This document shows positions 30,175 to 39,310 of a DNA stretch of 64,000 bases, piece after piece. Every line of letters begins with the position of its first letter. The first letter of the stretch is position 1. A program made the translations under genes and the position numbers. The notes beneath the pieces are model-generated. The model saw only the letters and a program-made list of their open reading frames with translations, was not told where the DNA came from and ran no database searches. The stretch comes from Streptomyces albireticuli (lineage in GTDB: Bacteria > Actinomycetota > Actinomycetes > Streptomycetales > Streptomycetaceae). The DNA is taken from NCBI RefSeq assembly GCF_021228125.1, contig NZ_JAJQQS010000006.1:310001-374000 (forward strand). The letters run 5' to 3'.

Positions 30175-30722
30175 TGGGTGACGACACTCAAGGAACACAG
30201 GGCGGCGGGAACGGAAGCGGCAAGGGCGGTGGCATCGTCATCGGCCGTATGACCGGCGGCGCCGCCGCCAGCGGTGAGAAGGCCCGCGCCGAGGACCGCT
30301 CGGAGCGCGTGGGCACGCCCGCCGCGCGGGACGCGGGCTTAACCCCCGTGCCCGTGCCGGCGGGGGCGCCCGGGGCCGGCGGTATCGCCGTCGGCGAGCA
30401 GAGCGGCGGCGCCCTGGCCGCCGGCCGGGAGGCCGAGGCGGTCGACGCCTCACGGGAGTTGCTGTCCCTGTCGCCCGAGCTCCTCACGGCCGTGCGCGAG
30501 CTGCGCGGTCAACTGCCGCTGCTCGCGCGGGCCGAGGGCGACGGCCTCGACGATGTCGACGGTGAGCTGGCCGGGCTGGAGGCGACGGCCGTCCGGGACG
30601 GCCGCGCCGAGCGCGGCCGGCTGGTGCGGCTCCGGGCGCTGCTGACCGGCGGCGCGACGGCGGCCGGCGGGCTGGCGTCGGCGCTGGCCGTCGTGCAGGC
30701 GATCACACAGCTCCTGGCGTGA
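30174..30722 (+). CDS. Unknown protein with two copies of the shared Gly-rich motif
   Basis: This 182-residue protein has no family I can name. A Gly-rich start leads into GGIVIGRMTGGAAASG (19-34) and, after a Pro/Ala linker, GGIAVGEQSGGALAAG (69-84). Both fit GG[IV]x[IV]Gx[MQ][ST]GGAxA[AS]G, also found at the end of the upstream protein. A helical region follows (SPELLTAVRELRGQL), and the C-terminus is hydrophobic (GGATAAGGLASALAVVQAI). The ATG overlaps the previous stop by one base. The motif has the alternating hydrophobic/Gly pattern of RHIM-like or bacterial amyloid-signalling sequences, but this is not proven. Confidence 0.7.
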   Translation: MGDDTQGTQGGGNGSGKGGGIVIGRMTGGAAASGEKARAEDRSERVGTPAARDAGLTPVPVPAGAPGAGGIAVGEQSGGALAAGREAEAVDASRELLSLSPELLTAVRELRGQLPLLARAEGDGLDDVDGELAGLEATAVRDGRAERGRLVRLRALLTGGATAAGGLASALAVVQAITQLLA

Positions 30723-30735
30723 GGGGGTGGCACGG

Positions 30736-31746
30736 ATGAGCCGCTGGGACGCGGACCTCCAGCAGTGGGTGGAAGACGACCCGCCCCCGACGAACCCCTA
30801 CGGCCCGGACGAGCCGGAGTTCCTGCTCGGCGAGGGCGGGCCGGACGAGCGGCGCGAGGGGCCCTCGCACGCGACGATCCTGGCCGGCGTGCTGGTCGGG
30901 GTGGTGTTCGCGGGCGGCATCGGCATCGGCGCCTGGGCGCTGTTCCGGGACGACGAGGAGGACTCGCCGGGTGGCGGCGTGCGGCCCGGCTGGAGCGCGC
31001 CGCCGACGCCCGGAGGCTCCGTCTACGGAGGCTCCTCGTACGGTTCCACTTACGGCTCCACCTCGGGCAGTTCGACCTACGGGGGGACCACGTACGGTTC
31101 CACGTCCGGGAGTTCCACCTACGGAAGTTCCACATCCGGTTCCACATCCGGTTCCACGTACGGTTCGACGTACGGGTCCACCTATGGGTCGACGTACGGC
31201 TCGACGTACGGCTCCACCTACGGATCGACGAGCTCGGGGAGCGGCACCGGCGGATCGACGTACACGCCCTCGGCCGCGTCGGGCGACTCCGGCGGCCGGG
31301 TGCCCTCGGGCTGGACCAAGGTCCAGGACGCGTCCGGCTTCACGCTGGCCGTGCCGCGCGGCTGGACCCGCAGCACCGAGGGCGCCAGCGTCTTCTACAA
31401 GAACGCGGGCGGCGACAGCCTGATCCAGGTCTTCGCGCTGAACGGCCCGGAGAAGACGCCGTACGAGGCCGTCGTCGCGACCGACAAGGCCGTCTCCGGC
31501 AACAAGGGCTACCGCAAGATCGGCCTGTGGAAGCTCGGCGACGGCGCGGCCGAGCTGGAGTACACGTACACCTCCGGCACGGCCGGGGCCCGGCACGTCG
31601 CGCTGCACGCCATGACCGCCGGGGACGGCAAGCAGTACGCGCTGCTGGTCGCCGGGCCGTCGGGGGAGTGGACGCCGCACGTGCGGATCTTCCGGACGGT
31701 GCTGGGCTCGTTCTGCCCGACCGGTTACTGCTCCGCCGGGAGGTGA
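30736..31746 (+). CDS. Single-pass membrane protein with a Tyr-Gly-Ser-Thr linker
   Basis: This 336-residue protein has an acidic cytoplasmic head (1-45), one transmembrane segment (ATILAGVLVGVVFAGGIGIG), then about 110 residues of Ser/Thr/Gly/Tyr repeats (SGSTYGSTYGSTYGS). An extracytoplasmic C-terminal domain (about 190-336) follows with SGWTKVQDASGFTLAVPRGW and ends FCPTGYCSAGR, where two Cys could pair. The C-domain resembles the small domains attached to some actinobacterial kinases and lipoproteins, but I cannot name it. ATG 30736 is chosen over GTG 30727 because GAGGGGG stands at about eight bases. It is third in the cassette begun at 28582. Confidence 0.75.
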   Translation: MSRWDADLQQWVEDDPPPTNPYGPDEPEFLLGEGGPDERREGPSHATILAGVLVGVVFAGGIGIGAWALFRDDEEDSPGGGVRPGWSAPPTPGGSVYGGSSYGSTYGSTSGSSTYGGTTYGSTSGSSTYGSSTSGSTSGSTYGSTYGSTYGSTYGSTYGSTYGSTSSGSGTGGSTYTPSAASGDSGGRVPSGWTKVQDASGFTLAVPRGWTRSTEGASVFYKNAGGDSLIQVFALNGPEKTPYEAVVATDKAVSGNKGYRKIGLWKLGDGAAELEYTYTSGTAGARHVALHAMTAGDGKQYALLVAGPSGEWTPHVRIFRTVLGSFCPTGYCSAGR

Positions 31747-31863
31747 CAGGGGCAGGGCCGGGAACAGTCGCTACAGCCATCCATGGGAGCACATCCACCA
31801 CAGCCATCCATAGGTGCGTACATGTGCCTACGTCAGCACACATCAGCTCACACTCACTGACTC

Positions 31864-31883
31864 AGAGTGACTCGGGTCACTCT
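31864..31883. promoter_or_regulatory. Palindromic operator before the choline/betaine operon
   Basis: AGAGTGACTCGGGTCACTCT is a perfect inverted repeat (8-base arms, 4-base centre). An overlapping TCACT half-site just upstream (TCACTGACTCAGAGTGA) makes three half-sites in all, alternating in orientation. It lies about 114 bases before the dehydrogenase start and is a likely repressor site for the operon. No regulator gene is adjacent. Confidence 0.6.
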
Positions 31884-31996
31884 TTGTGAAAACCGAGGCA
31901 TATGTTTCCGCCTTCTGGTTAGGCGCGTCCCGTTGCCGGCCCGAGTCTCGCTCGACCGGCGACGGGACGTTTCGGATATCGGAAGGCAGAAGAGAC

Positions 31997-33499
31997 ATGT
32001 CGTCAGTCGAGACCATCCATGTGGACGGGGAGTGGCGCGGCGCCGCGTCCGGCGCGCAGCGCGAGGTCCTCGACCCCGCGGACGCCAAGACCCTCGCGGT
32101 GGTGTCCGAGGGCGGTGCCGACGACACGGACGCCGCCGTGACCGCCGCCCGCCGCGCCTTCGACACGGGCAGCTGGCCGCACACCCCGGTCGCCGAGCGC
32201 GCCGCGCTGCTGCGCCGGGTCGCCGACCTGCTCGTACGCGACCGTGAGGAGATCGCCCTCACCGAGAGCCGCGACACCGGAAAGACCCTCGCCGAGGGGC
32301 GCATCGACGTCGACTGCGTCGCCGACGCCTTCCGCTACTTCGCCGACCTGGTCGTCGCCGAGGGCGCCGGCCGTGTCGTCGACGCCGGATCGGCCACCGT
32401 GCACAGCGTCGTCGTCCACGAGCCGGTAGGCGTCTGCGCGCTGATCACCCCCTGGAACTACCCCCTCCTCCAGGCCAGCTGGAAGATCGCCCCGGCCCTC
32501 GCAGCGGGCAACACCTTCGTGATCAAGCCCAGCGAGGTCACCCCGCTGTCCACCGTGCTGCTGGTGAAGCTGCTGGCCGAGGCCGGTCTGCCGGCCGGTG
32601 TCGCCAACCTCGTCACCGGCGCCGGCGACCCCGTCGGCGCCCGGCTCTCCGAGCACCCCGGCGTGGACCTCGTCTCCTTCACCGGCGGCCTCACCTCCGG
32701 CGTCAAGGTCGCCCAGGCCGCCGCGCCGACCGTGAAGAAGGTCGCCCTCGAACTCGGCGGCAAGAACCCCAACGTGGTCTTCGCCGACGCCTGCGCCACC
32801 GACGAGGACTTCGACACCGCCGTCGACCAGGCGCTCAACGCCGCGTTCATCCACAGCGGCCAGGTCTGCTCGGCCGGCTCCCGGCTCATCGTCGAGGAGT
32901 CCGTCCGCGAGCGCTTCGTCGCCGAACTCGCCCGCCGCGCAGAGAAGATCAAGCTCGGCCGGGGCACCGAGGAAGGCGTCGAGTGCGGCCCGCTCGTCTC
33001 CGCCCAGCAGCTCGACAAGACCGAGGCGTATGTCGCCTCCGCGCTCGCCGAGGGCGCCGTGCTGCGCTGCGGCGGCTCCCAGCCCGAGCCGAACGAGGTC
33101 CGCCCGGCGGCCGGCTACTTCTACGCGCCGACCGTCCTCGACGGCTGCCACCGCGAGATGAAGGTCGTCCGCGAGGAGACCTTCGGCCCGATCCTCACCG
33201 TGGAGACCTTCCGCACCGAGGACGAGGCCGTGGCCCTCGCCAACGACACCGAGTACGGGCTCGCCGGCGCCGTCTGGACCAAGGACGCGGGCCGCGCCCG
33301 CCGGGTCGCCGGGCGGCTGCGCCACGGCACCGTCTGGATCAACGACTTCCACCCCTACCTGCCGCAGGCGGAGTGGGGCGGCTTCGGCAAGTCCGGCACC
33401 GGCCGTGAGCTCGGCCCCACCGGCCTGGCCGAATACCGCGAGGCCAAGCACGTCTACCAGAACCTCGCGCCCGAGCCGGTGCGCTGGTTCGCGGGCTGA
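31997..33499 (+). CDS. betB: Betaine aldehyde dehydrogenase
   Basis: This 500-residue NAD(P)-dependent aldehyde dehydrogenase probably oxidises betaine aldehyde to glycine betaine. ITPWNYPLLQASWKIAPAL binds cofactor, SFTGGLTSG is the nucleotide loop, ELGGKNPNVVFAD carries the general-base Glu, and FIHSGQVCSAGSR the catalytic Cys. EEVEWG-type C-terminal residues appear as QAEWGGFGKSGTGRELG. ATG 31997 has a purine-rich AGGCAGAAGAGAC upstream. The choline-oxidising enzyme and a quaternary-amine importer follow, which supports the substrate assignment. Confidence 0.88.
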   Translation: MSSVETIHVDGEWRGAASGAQREVLDPADAKTLAVVSEGGADDTDAAVTAARRAFDTGSWPHTPVAERAALLRRVADLLVRDREEIALTESRDTGKTLAEGRIDVDCVADAFRYFADLVVAEGAGRVVDAGSATVHSVVVHEPVGVCALITPWNYPLLQASWKIAPALAAGNTFVIKPSEVTPLSTVLLVKLLAEAGLPAGVANLVTGAGDPVGARLSEHPGVDLVSFTGGLTSGVKVAQAAAPTVKKVALELGGKNPNVVFADACATDEDFDTAVDQALNAAFIHSGQVCSAGSRLIVEESVRERFVAELARRAEKIKLGRGTEEGVECGPLVSAQQLDKTEAYVASALAEGAVLRCGGSQPEPNEVRPAAGYFYAPTVLDGCHREMKVVREETFGPILTVETFRTEDEAVALANDTEYGLAGAVWTKDAGRARRVAGRLRHGTVWINDFHPYLPQAEWGGFGKSGTGRELGPTGLAEYREAKHVYQNLAPEPVRWFAG

Positions 33500-33605
33500 G
33501 CCCCGCCCTCCGCGAACCGGGTGCGCGCCCGCCCCGCCGGTGAGCGCGCGCCCGCCCGCCCTTCCCGTACGCGAAGAACCTTCCTGCCCTCCGAGGAGTA
33601 CCCCC

Positions 33606-35177
33606 ATGCCCCCCGTTGAAGAGACCCGCGCCAAGATCACCGCCGACTACGTCGTCGTCGGCGGCGGCACCGCCGGTTCGGTGATCGCCTCCCGCCTCGC
33701 CGAGGACCCCGGCACCAGCGTCGTAGTCATCGAAGGCGGCCCGTCCGACATCGACCGCCCCGACGTGCTCACCCTGCGCCGCTGGCTCGGGCTGCTCGGC
33801 GGCGACCTCGACTACGACTACCCGACGACGGAGCAGCCGCGCGGCAACTCCCACATCCGGCACAGCCGGGCGCGCGTGCTCGGCGGCTGCTCCTCGCACA
33901 ACACCCTGATCTCCTTCAAGCCGCTGCCCGGCGACTGGGACGAGTGGGCGACCGCCGGGGCCGAGGGCTGGGACGCGGAGTCGATGGACCCGTACTTCGC
34001 CCGGCTGCGCAACAACATCGTCGCCGTCGACGAGAAGGACCGGAACGCGATCGCCCGCGACTTCGTCGAGGCCGCGCAGGCCGCGATCGACGTGCCGCGC
34101 GTGGAGGGCTTCAACAAGGAGCCGTTCCACGAGGGCGTGGGCTTCTTCGACCTCGCCTACCACCCGGAGGACAACAAGCGCTCCTCCGCCTCCGTCGCCT
34201 ACCTCCACCCCCACATCGAGGCCGGCGACCGCCCCAACCTCCGCATCATGCTGGAGACCTGGGCGTACAAGCTGGAGCTGGACGGCACCCGGGCCACCGG
34301 CGTTCGGGTCCGCACCAAGGAGGGCGAGGAGATCCTCGTCGAGGCGGGCCGCGAGGTCCTGCTGTGCGCCGGCGCCGTCGACACCCCCCGGCTGCTGCTG
34401 CACTCCGGCATCGGCCCCAAGGGCGACCTGGACGCCCTCGGCATCCCCGTCGTCCACGACCTGCCGGGCGTCGGCGAGAACCTCCTGGACCACCCCGAGT
34501 CGGTCATCGTCTGGGAGACCCACGGGCCCATCCCCGAGAACTCCGCGATGGACTCCGACGCGGGCCTGTTCGTCCAGCGCGACCCGGCGGCCAACGGTCC
34601 CGACCTGATGTTCCACTTCTACCAGATCCCGTTCACCGACAACCCCGAGCGCATCGGGTACGAGAAGCCCCCGCACGGCGTGTCGATGACCCCCAACATC
34701 CCCAAGCCGCACAGCCGCGGCCGGCTCTACCTCACCAGCGCCGACCCGGCCGTCAAGCCCGCCCTCGACTTCCGGTACTTCACCGACGAGGACGACTACG
34801 ACGGCCGCACCCTCGTAGACGGCATCAAGATCGCCCGTGCGATAGCCAGGACGGAGCCGCTGGCCGGCTGGCTCAAGCGCGAGGTCTGCCCCGGCCCCCA
34901 GGTCACCTCGGACGAGGAGCTCAGCGCCTACGCCCGCCAGGTCGCCCACACCGTCTACCACCCCGCCGGCACCTGCCGGATGGGCGCCTTCGACGACGAA
35001 CAGGCCGTCGTCGACCCGCAGCTGCGGGTCCGCGGCCTCGACGGCGTGCGCATCGCCGACGCGTCCGTCTTCCCGACGATGCCCGCGGTCAACCCGATGA
35101 TCGGGGTGCTGATGGTGGGGGAGAAGTGCGCCGAGCTGCTTGTCTCGGCCCCGGCCACGGGCGGTGATACCAAGTGA
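33606..35177 (+). CDS. GMC-family choline oxidase/dehydrogenase
   Basis: This 523-residue FAD enzyme is of the glucose-methanol-choline family. [19 protein letters not shown] is the FAD loop. [14 protein letters not shown] is the segment that in choline oxidase carries the His linked to FAD; SSHN is present, as in soluble actinobacterial choline oxidases. [11 protein letters not shown] holds the catalytic His, and [16 protein letters not shown] the C-terminal Asn-Pro. With betB it would turn choline into glycine betaine. GAGGAG at about eight bases supports ATG 33606. It overlaps the ABC ATPase start by four bases (GTGA). Confidence 0.88.
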   Translation: MPPVEETRAKITADYVVVGGGTAGSVIASRLAEDPGTSVVVIEGGPSDIDRPDVLTLRRWLGLLGGDLDYDYPTTEQPRGNSHIRHSRARVLGGCSSHNTLISFKPLPGDWDEWATAGAEGWDAESMDPYFARLRNNIVAVDEKDRNAIARDFVEAAQAAIDVPRVEGFNKEPFHEGVGFFDLAYHPEDNKRSSASVAYLHPHIEAGDRPNLRIMLETWAYKLELDGTRATGVRVRTKEGEEILVEAGREVLLCAGAVDTPRLLLHSGIGPKGDLDALGIPVVHDLPGVGENLLDHPESVIVWETHGPIPENSAMDSDAGLFVQRDPAANGPDLMFHFYQIPFTDNPERIGYEKPPHGVSMTPNIPKPHSRGRLYLTSADPAVKPALDFRYFTDEDDYDGRTLVDGIKIARAIARTEPLAGWLKREVCPGPQVTSDEELSAYARQVAHTVYHPAGTCRMGAFDDEQAVVDPQLRVRGLDGVRIADASVFPTMPAVNPMIGVLMVGEKCAELLVSAPATGGDTK

Positions 35178-36244
35178 GCGCGGCCGCGGCCTCAGCCGCC
35201 GGCGCCGCCCCCGTCTTCTCCGTCCGCAACCTGTGGAAGGTCTTCGGCCCGCACGCCGAACGGGTGCCCGGCGGTGAGCTCGCCGAGCTCGGCCCCGAGG
35301 CCCTCAGAGAGGAAGCCGGCTGTACGGTCGCCGTCCGCGACGTGTCCTTCGACGTCCGGCAGGGCGAGGTCTTCGTCGTCATGGGCCTCTCCGGCTCCGG
35401 CAAGTCCACGCTCGTCCGCTGTCTGACCCGGCTCATCGAGCCGACCTCCGGCACCATCGCCATCGACGGCGAGGACGTCTGCGGCATGGACAAGGGCGCC
35501 CTGCGCGAACTGCGCCGGCACCGCGCCGCCATGGTCTTCCAGCACTTCGGCCTCCTCCCGCACCGCACCGTCCTCGACAACGTCGCGTACGGCCTGGAGA
35601 TCCAGGGCGTCGGCAAGGCCGAACGCCGCGAGAAGGCCCGCGAGATGGTGGAGAAGGTCGGCCTCGCCGGCCTGGAGGACCGCCGCCCCGGCCAGCTCTC
35701 GGGCGGCCAGCAGCAGCGCGTCGGCCTCGCCCGCGCCCTCGCCGCCGACCCCGAAGTACTGCTGTTCGACGAGCCGTTCAGCGCGCTCGACCCGCTGATC
35801 CGCCGCGATATGCAGGAGGAGGTCGACCGCCTGCACCGCGAGGAGGGTCGCACCATGGTCTTCATCACCCACGACCTGTCCGAGGCGCTGCGCATCGGCG
35901 ACCGGATCGCGCTGATGCGCGACGGCCGGGTCGTCCAGTGCGGGACGCCCGAGGAGATCGTGGGCTCCCCGGCCGACGACTACGTCCGCGACTTCGTCCG
36001 GGACGTCCCCCGCGAGCAGGTCCTCACCGTCCGCCGCGCGATGCGGCCCGCGGCCGCCGGCGAGGCGGACACGGGCGAGGCCCTGCCCCCGACGACGACC
36101 GTCGCCGACGCGATCGGCACCGTGGTCCGTACGGGCACGCCCGCCCGCGTCGTGGACGGCGGCCGCTGCATCGGCGTCGTCGACCACCGCGGCCTGCTGG
36201 GCGTGGTGGCGGGACTGGACGGCGACGGGAAGGCGGCGGCATGA
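35174..36244 (+). CDS. Quaternary-amine ABC transporter, ATP-binding subunit
   Basis: This 356-residue ATPase is of the ProV/OpuAA class for glycine betaine, proline betaine or choline uptake. Walker A is [12 protein letters not shown], the signature [16 protein letters not shown], and Walker [13 protein letters not shown]. The C-terminus (about 285-350) is a single, short CBS-like region ([24 protein letters not shown]), used in relatives to sense ionic strength. GTG 35174 overlaps the upstream stop. Its own stop overlaps a 13-codon open frame that leads into the permease gene. Confidence 0.92.
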   Translation: MSAAAASAAGAAPVFSVRNLWKVFGPHAERVPGGELAELGPEALREEAGCTVAVRDVSFDVRQGEVFVVMGLSGSGKSTLVRCLTRLIEPTSGTIAIDGEDVCGMDKGALRELRRHRAAMVFQHFGLLPHRTVLDNVAYGLEIQGVGKAERREKAREMVEKVGLAGLEDRRPGQLSGGQQQRVGLARALAADPEVLLFDEPFSALDPLIRRDMQEEVDRLHREEGRTMVFITHDLSEALRIGDRIALMRDGRVVQCGTPEEIVGSPADDYVRDFVRDVPREQVLTVRRAMRPAAAGEADTGEALPPTTTVADAIGTVVRTGTPARVVDGGRCIGVVDHRGLLGVVAGLDGDGKAAA

Positions 36245-36282
36245 ACGTACGCACCCCCGAAGGAACGAGGTGGACCGCATGA
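36241..36282 (+). CDS. 13-codon coupling mini-ORF
   Basis: The frame [13 protein letters not shown] starts with an ATG that overlaps the ATPase stop (ATGA) and ends with a TGA that overlaps the permease ATG (ATGA). The permease ribosome binding site (GAGGTGG) lies inside it. It probably relays ribosomes from one gene to the next; the peptide itself may have no role. Confidence 0.5.
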   Translation: MNVRTPEGTRWTA

Positions 36283-38345
36283 GCACCGCCACCTCCCCCG
36301 CCCGCCCCGCCTCCACCGCCAAGGCGAAGGCCCCCGCGGCCGGTAGCGCCGCGACCGGCCCCGCCGCCCGGCCCGCCGCCGACGCGGCACCCGCGGACAT
36401 GCCGCCCGCGCCCACCGCGGGCGCGGGCCCGCTCCGGGCCCTGTGGGCCCGCCCCGCCGCCCGGAAGCTCCTCGTGCTCGCCGCCGCCGCGGCCGTCCTC
36501 GTCCCCCTGGCCGCCACGGCCTGGGGCAGCGGCACCTGGCCGCACGCGCTGACCGTCGACCTGACCGGCCCGCTCGGCCGCGCCAACGACTGGATCATCG
36601 ACAACCGCGACCACCACTGGATCTTCCTCTACTTCTTCGGCCACATCAGCGGCGCGATCATCGGCGCCGTGCACGCCGTCTACACCGTGCTCCTCGCCCT
36701 CGGCTGGGCCGGTGTGACCGTCGGCGCCGGGCTGCTCGCCTGGCGGGTGGCCGGGGTCAGGGTCGCCGTCACCACGCTCGCGTCGTTCGCCGTGTGCGGA
36801 CTGCTCGGCATGTGGGTGCCGACGATGCGGACGCTCGCGCTGATGATCGTCGCCGTCGCCGCGTCCGTGGTCGTCGGCGCGCTCCTCGGCCTCGCGGCCG
36901 GTCTGTCGGAGCGCACCTTCCGCGCGCTGCGGCCGGTCCTGGACACCATGCAGGCGCTGCCCGCCTTCGCCTACCTCATGCCCGTCGTGCTGGTCTTCGG
37001 CATCGGCGTGGCGCCCGCCGTCCTGGCGACCGTCGTCTACGCGGCCCCGCCGATGGCCCGGCTGACCGCGCTGGGCCTGCGGGCCACCGACAAGGGCGTG
37101 CTGGAGGCCGTGGAGTCCCTCGGCGCGACCCCCCGGCAGCGGCTGCTCACCGTGCGGCTGCCGCTGGCCCGCCGCGAGCTGCTGCTCGGCGTCAACCAGG
37201 CGATCATGATGGCCCTGTCGATGGCCGTCATCGCCTCCGTCATCGGCGCCGACGGCCTGGGCGACCGCGTCTACCAGGCCCTGTCGACCGTGGACGTCGG
37301 CAGCGCCCTCGCCGCGGGCATCCCCATCGTGCTGCTCGCGATCGTCCTCGACCGGACGACCGCCGCCGCCGGCGACGGGCGCGCCTCGCACGGCCCGTCC
37401 GGCCGCCTCGTCTGGCCGCTCGTCGCGGCGGCCACCGCCGCCGCGGCGGTCGCCGCCCGCCTCCTGGACGCCCGCAACTGGCCCGGCGACTGGACCCTGT
37501 CCATCGCCGCGCCCGTCAACGACGCCAAGGACTGGATGGTCGACCACCTCTACTCCGGCGTCCCCGGCGTCGGCGGCACCGCCGAATGGGCCGCCCACTA
37601 CACCGGCTGGATCCTCGACCCGCTGCGCGACGGCCTCCAGGGCCTGCCCTGGTGGGGCGCCCTGCTGCTGGTCGCCGCCCTCGCCTGGCTCATCGGCACC
37701 TGGCGCACCGCCCTGACGGCCGTCCTCGCGCTCGCCGCGATCGGCGTGCTCGGCCGCTGGGAGGTCTCCATGGACACCCTCTCGCAGGTGATCGCCGCCG
37801 TCGCCGTCACGCTCGTCCTCGGCTTCGCGATCGCCGTGCCCGCCGCGCGCAGCCCGCGCGTCGACCGGCTGCTGCGCCCGGTCCTGGACGTCTTCCAGAC
37901 CATGCCGCAGTTCGTCTACCTCATCCCCGTCGTCGCCCTCTTCGGCATCGGCCGGGCGCCGGCCGCCGCGGCCGCCGTCGTCTACGCGCTGCCGGCCGTG
38001 GTCCGGATCACCAGCCAGGGCCTGCGCCAGGTCAACCCCGGCGCGATGGAGTCCGCGCGCTCGCTCGGCGCCACCAGCGGCCAGCAGCTGCGCCACGTGC
38101 AGTTCCCGCTGGCCCGGCCGGAGCTGCTGCTCGCGGTCAACCAGGCCGTGGTGCTGGTGCTGTCCGTCGTCATCATCGGCGGTCTCGTCGGCGGCGGCGC
38201 GCTCGGCTACGAGGTCGTCTTCGGCCTCGCCCAGGGCGACCTCGCCACGGGCCTGGTGGCCGGCGCCGCGATCGTCTGCCTGGGGCTGACGCTCGACCGG
38301 GTCACCCAGCCGACGAAGGCGGAGAAGAAGGGAGCGGGCGCGTGA
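36279..38345 (+). CDS. Quaternary-amine ABC transporter, duplicated permease
   Basis: This 688-residue protein contains two ProW-like permease domains in tandem. Each has the same cytoplasmic motif region: PVVLVFGIGVAPAVLATVVY...GLRATDKGVLEAVESLGA in the first half, and PVVALFGIGRAPAAAAAVVY...GLRQVNPGAMESARSLGA in the second. Each is followed by the R-x-V-x-L/F-P-L-A-R EAA-loop end (TVRLPLARRELLLGV, HVQFPLARPELLLAV). The N-terminus is Ala/Pro-rich and cytoplasmic. A fused heterodimer-like pore is known from some actinobacteria. ATG 36279 is coupled to the mini-ORF; the end overlaps the binding-protein gene by four bases. Confidence 0.92.
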   Translation: MSTATSPARPASTAKAKAPAAGSAATGPAARPAADAAPADMPPAPTAGAGPLRALWARPAARKLLVLAAAAAVLVPLAATAWGSGTWPHALTVDLTGPLGRANDWIIDNRDHHWIFLYFFGHISGAIIGAVHAVYTVLLALGWAGVTVGAGLLAWRVAGVRVAVTTLASFAVCGLLGMWVPTMRTLALMIVAVAASVVVGALLGLAAGLSERTFRALRPVLDTMQALPAFAYLMPVVLVFGIGVAPAVLATVVYAAPPMARLTALGLRATDKGVLEAVESLGATPRQRLLTVRLPLARRELLLGVNQAIMMALSMAVIASVIGADGLGDRVYQALSTVDVGSALAAGIPIVLLAIVLDRTTAAAGDGRASHGPSGRLVWPLVAAATAAAAVAARLLDARNWPGDWTLSIAAPVNDAKDWMVDHLYSGVPGVGGTAEWAAHYTGWILDPLRDGLQGLPWWGALLLVAALAWLIGTWRTALTAVLALAAIGVLGRWEVSMDTLSQVIAAVAVTLVLGFAIAVPAARSPRVDRLLRPVLDVFQTMPQFVYLIPVVALFGIGRAPAAAAAVVYALPAVVRITSQGLRQVNPGAMESARSLGATSGQQLRHVQFPLARPELLLAVNQAVVLVLSVVIIGGLVGGGALGYEVVFGLAQGDLATGLVAGAAIVCLGLTLDRVTQPTKAEKKGAGA

Positions 38346-39310
38346 AGGCTCGTCAGTGGATCGTGGCGGCGGGCGCTCTCGCCCTGCTCGCCACCACCGG
38401 CTGCGGAGCGGCCGACATGACCAAGCAGGCGTCCCCGTACGCCGACGCGGCGGGTACGAAGACCGTCACCCTGTCCGTGCAGTCGTGGGTGGGCGCCCGC
38501 GCCAACGCGGCCGTCGCCAAGTACTTGCTGGAGCACGAGCTCGACTACCGCGTCGACACCGTTCAGGTGGACGAGGTGCCCGCCTGGGACGCCCTCAGCC
38601 AGGGCCGTGTCGACGCGATCCTGGAGGACTGGGGCCACCCGGACCAGGAGAAGCGGTACGTCGAGGACAAGAAGACGATCGCCCCCGGCGGCGACCTCGG
38701 CGTCACCGGCCACATCGGCTGGTTCGTGCCCAAGTACTTCGCGGACGCCCACCCGGACGTCCTCGACTGGAAGAACCTGAACAAGTACGCCTCGCAGCTG
38801 CGGACCGCCGAGAGCGGCGGCAAGGGGCAGCTGCTGGACGGCTCGCCGTCGTACGTCACCCACGACAAGGCGCTCGTGAACAACCTCGGCCTGGACTACA
38901 AGGTCGTCTTCGCGGGCTCCGAGGCGGCGCAGATCACCCAGATCCAGCAGTTCGCGAAGAAGAAGCAGCCCTTCCTCACCTACTGGTACGAGCCGCAGTG
39001 GCTGTTCAACGAGGTGCCGATGGTGGAGGTGAAGCTGCCGCCGTACACGGACGCCTGCGCGGAGAAGGGCGCGGCCGACCCGTCGACCGTGAACTGCGCC
39101 TACCCGACCTCGACGCTGAAGAAGTTCCTCAACGCGGACTTCACCCGCAAGGGCGGCAAGGCCGCGCGGTTCCTGAAGAACTTCCACTGGTCGAAGGACG
39201 ACCAGAACGAGGTGGCGCAGATGATCGCGGAGGAGAAGCTGTCGGCGGAGGAGGCGGCGGAGCGGTGGGTGGAGCGGCATCCGGACGTGTGGAAGAGGTG
39301 GCTGCCGTAG
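38342..39310 (+). CDS. Quaternary-amine-binding lipoprotein
   Basis: This 322-residue OpuAC/ProX-type substrate-binding protein has a lipoprotein signal (ALLATTGCG) that would anchor it outside the membrane. SVQSWVGARANAAVAKYLLE opens the mature domain, VDAILEDWGHPDQ lies in the ligand cleft, and KKQPFLTYWYEPQWLFNEV gives aromatic residues for a cation-pi box. GTG 38342 overlaps the permease stop. Substrate (glycine betaine, choline or similar) is inferred from the operon. Confidence 0.92.
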   Translation: MKARQWIVAAGALALLATTGCGAADMTKQASPYADAAGTKTVTLSVQSWVGARANAAVAKYLLEHELDYRVDTVQVDEVPAWDALSQGRVDAILEDWGHPDQEKRYVEDKKTIAPGGDLGVTGHIGWFVPKYFADAHPDVLDWKNLNKYASQLRTAESGGKGQLLDGSPSYVTHDKALVNNLGLDYKVVFAGSEAAQITQIQQFAKKKQPFLTYWYEPQWLFNEVPMVEVKLPPYTDACAEKGAADPSTVNCAYPTSTLKKFLNADFTRKGGKAARFLKNFHWSKDDQNEVAQMIAEEKLSAEEAAERWVERHPDVWKRWLP

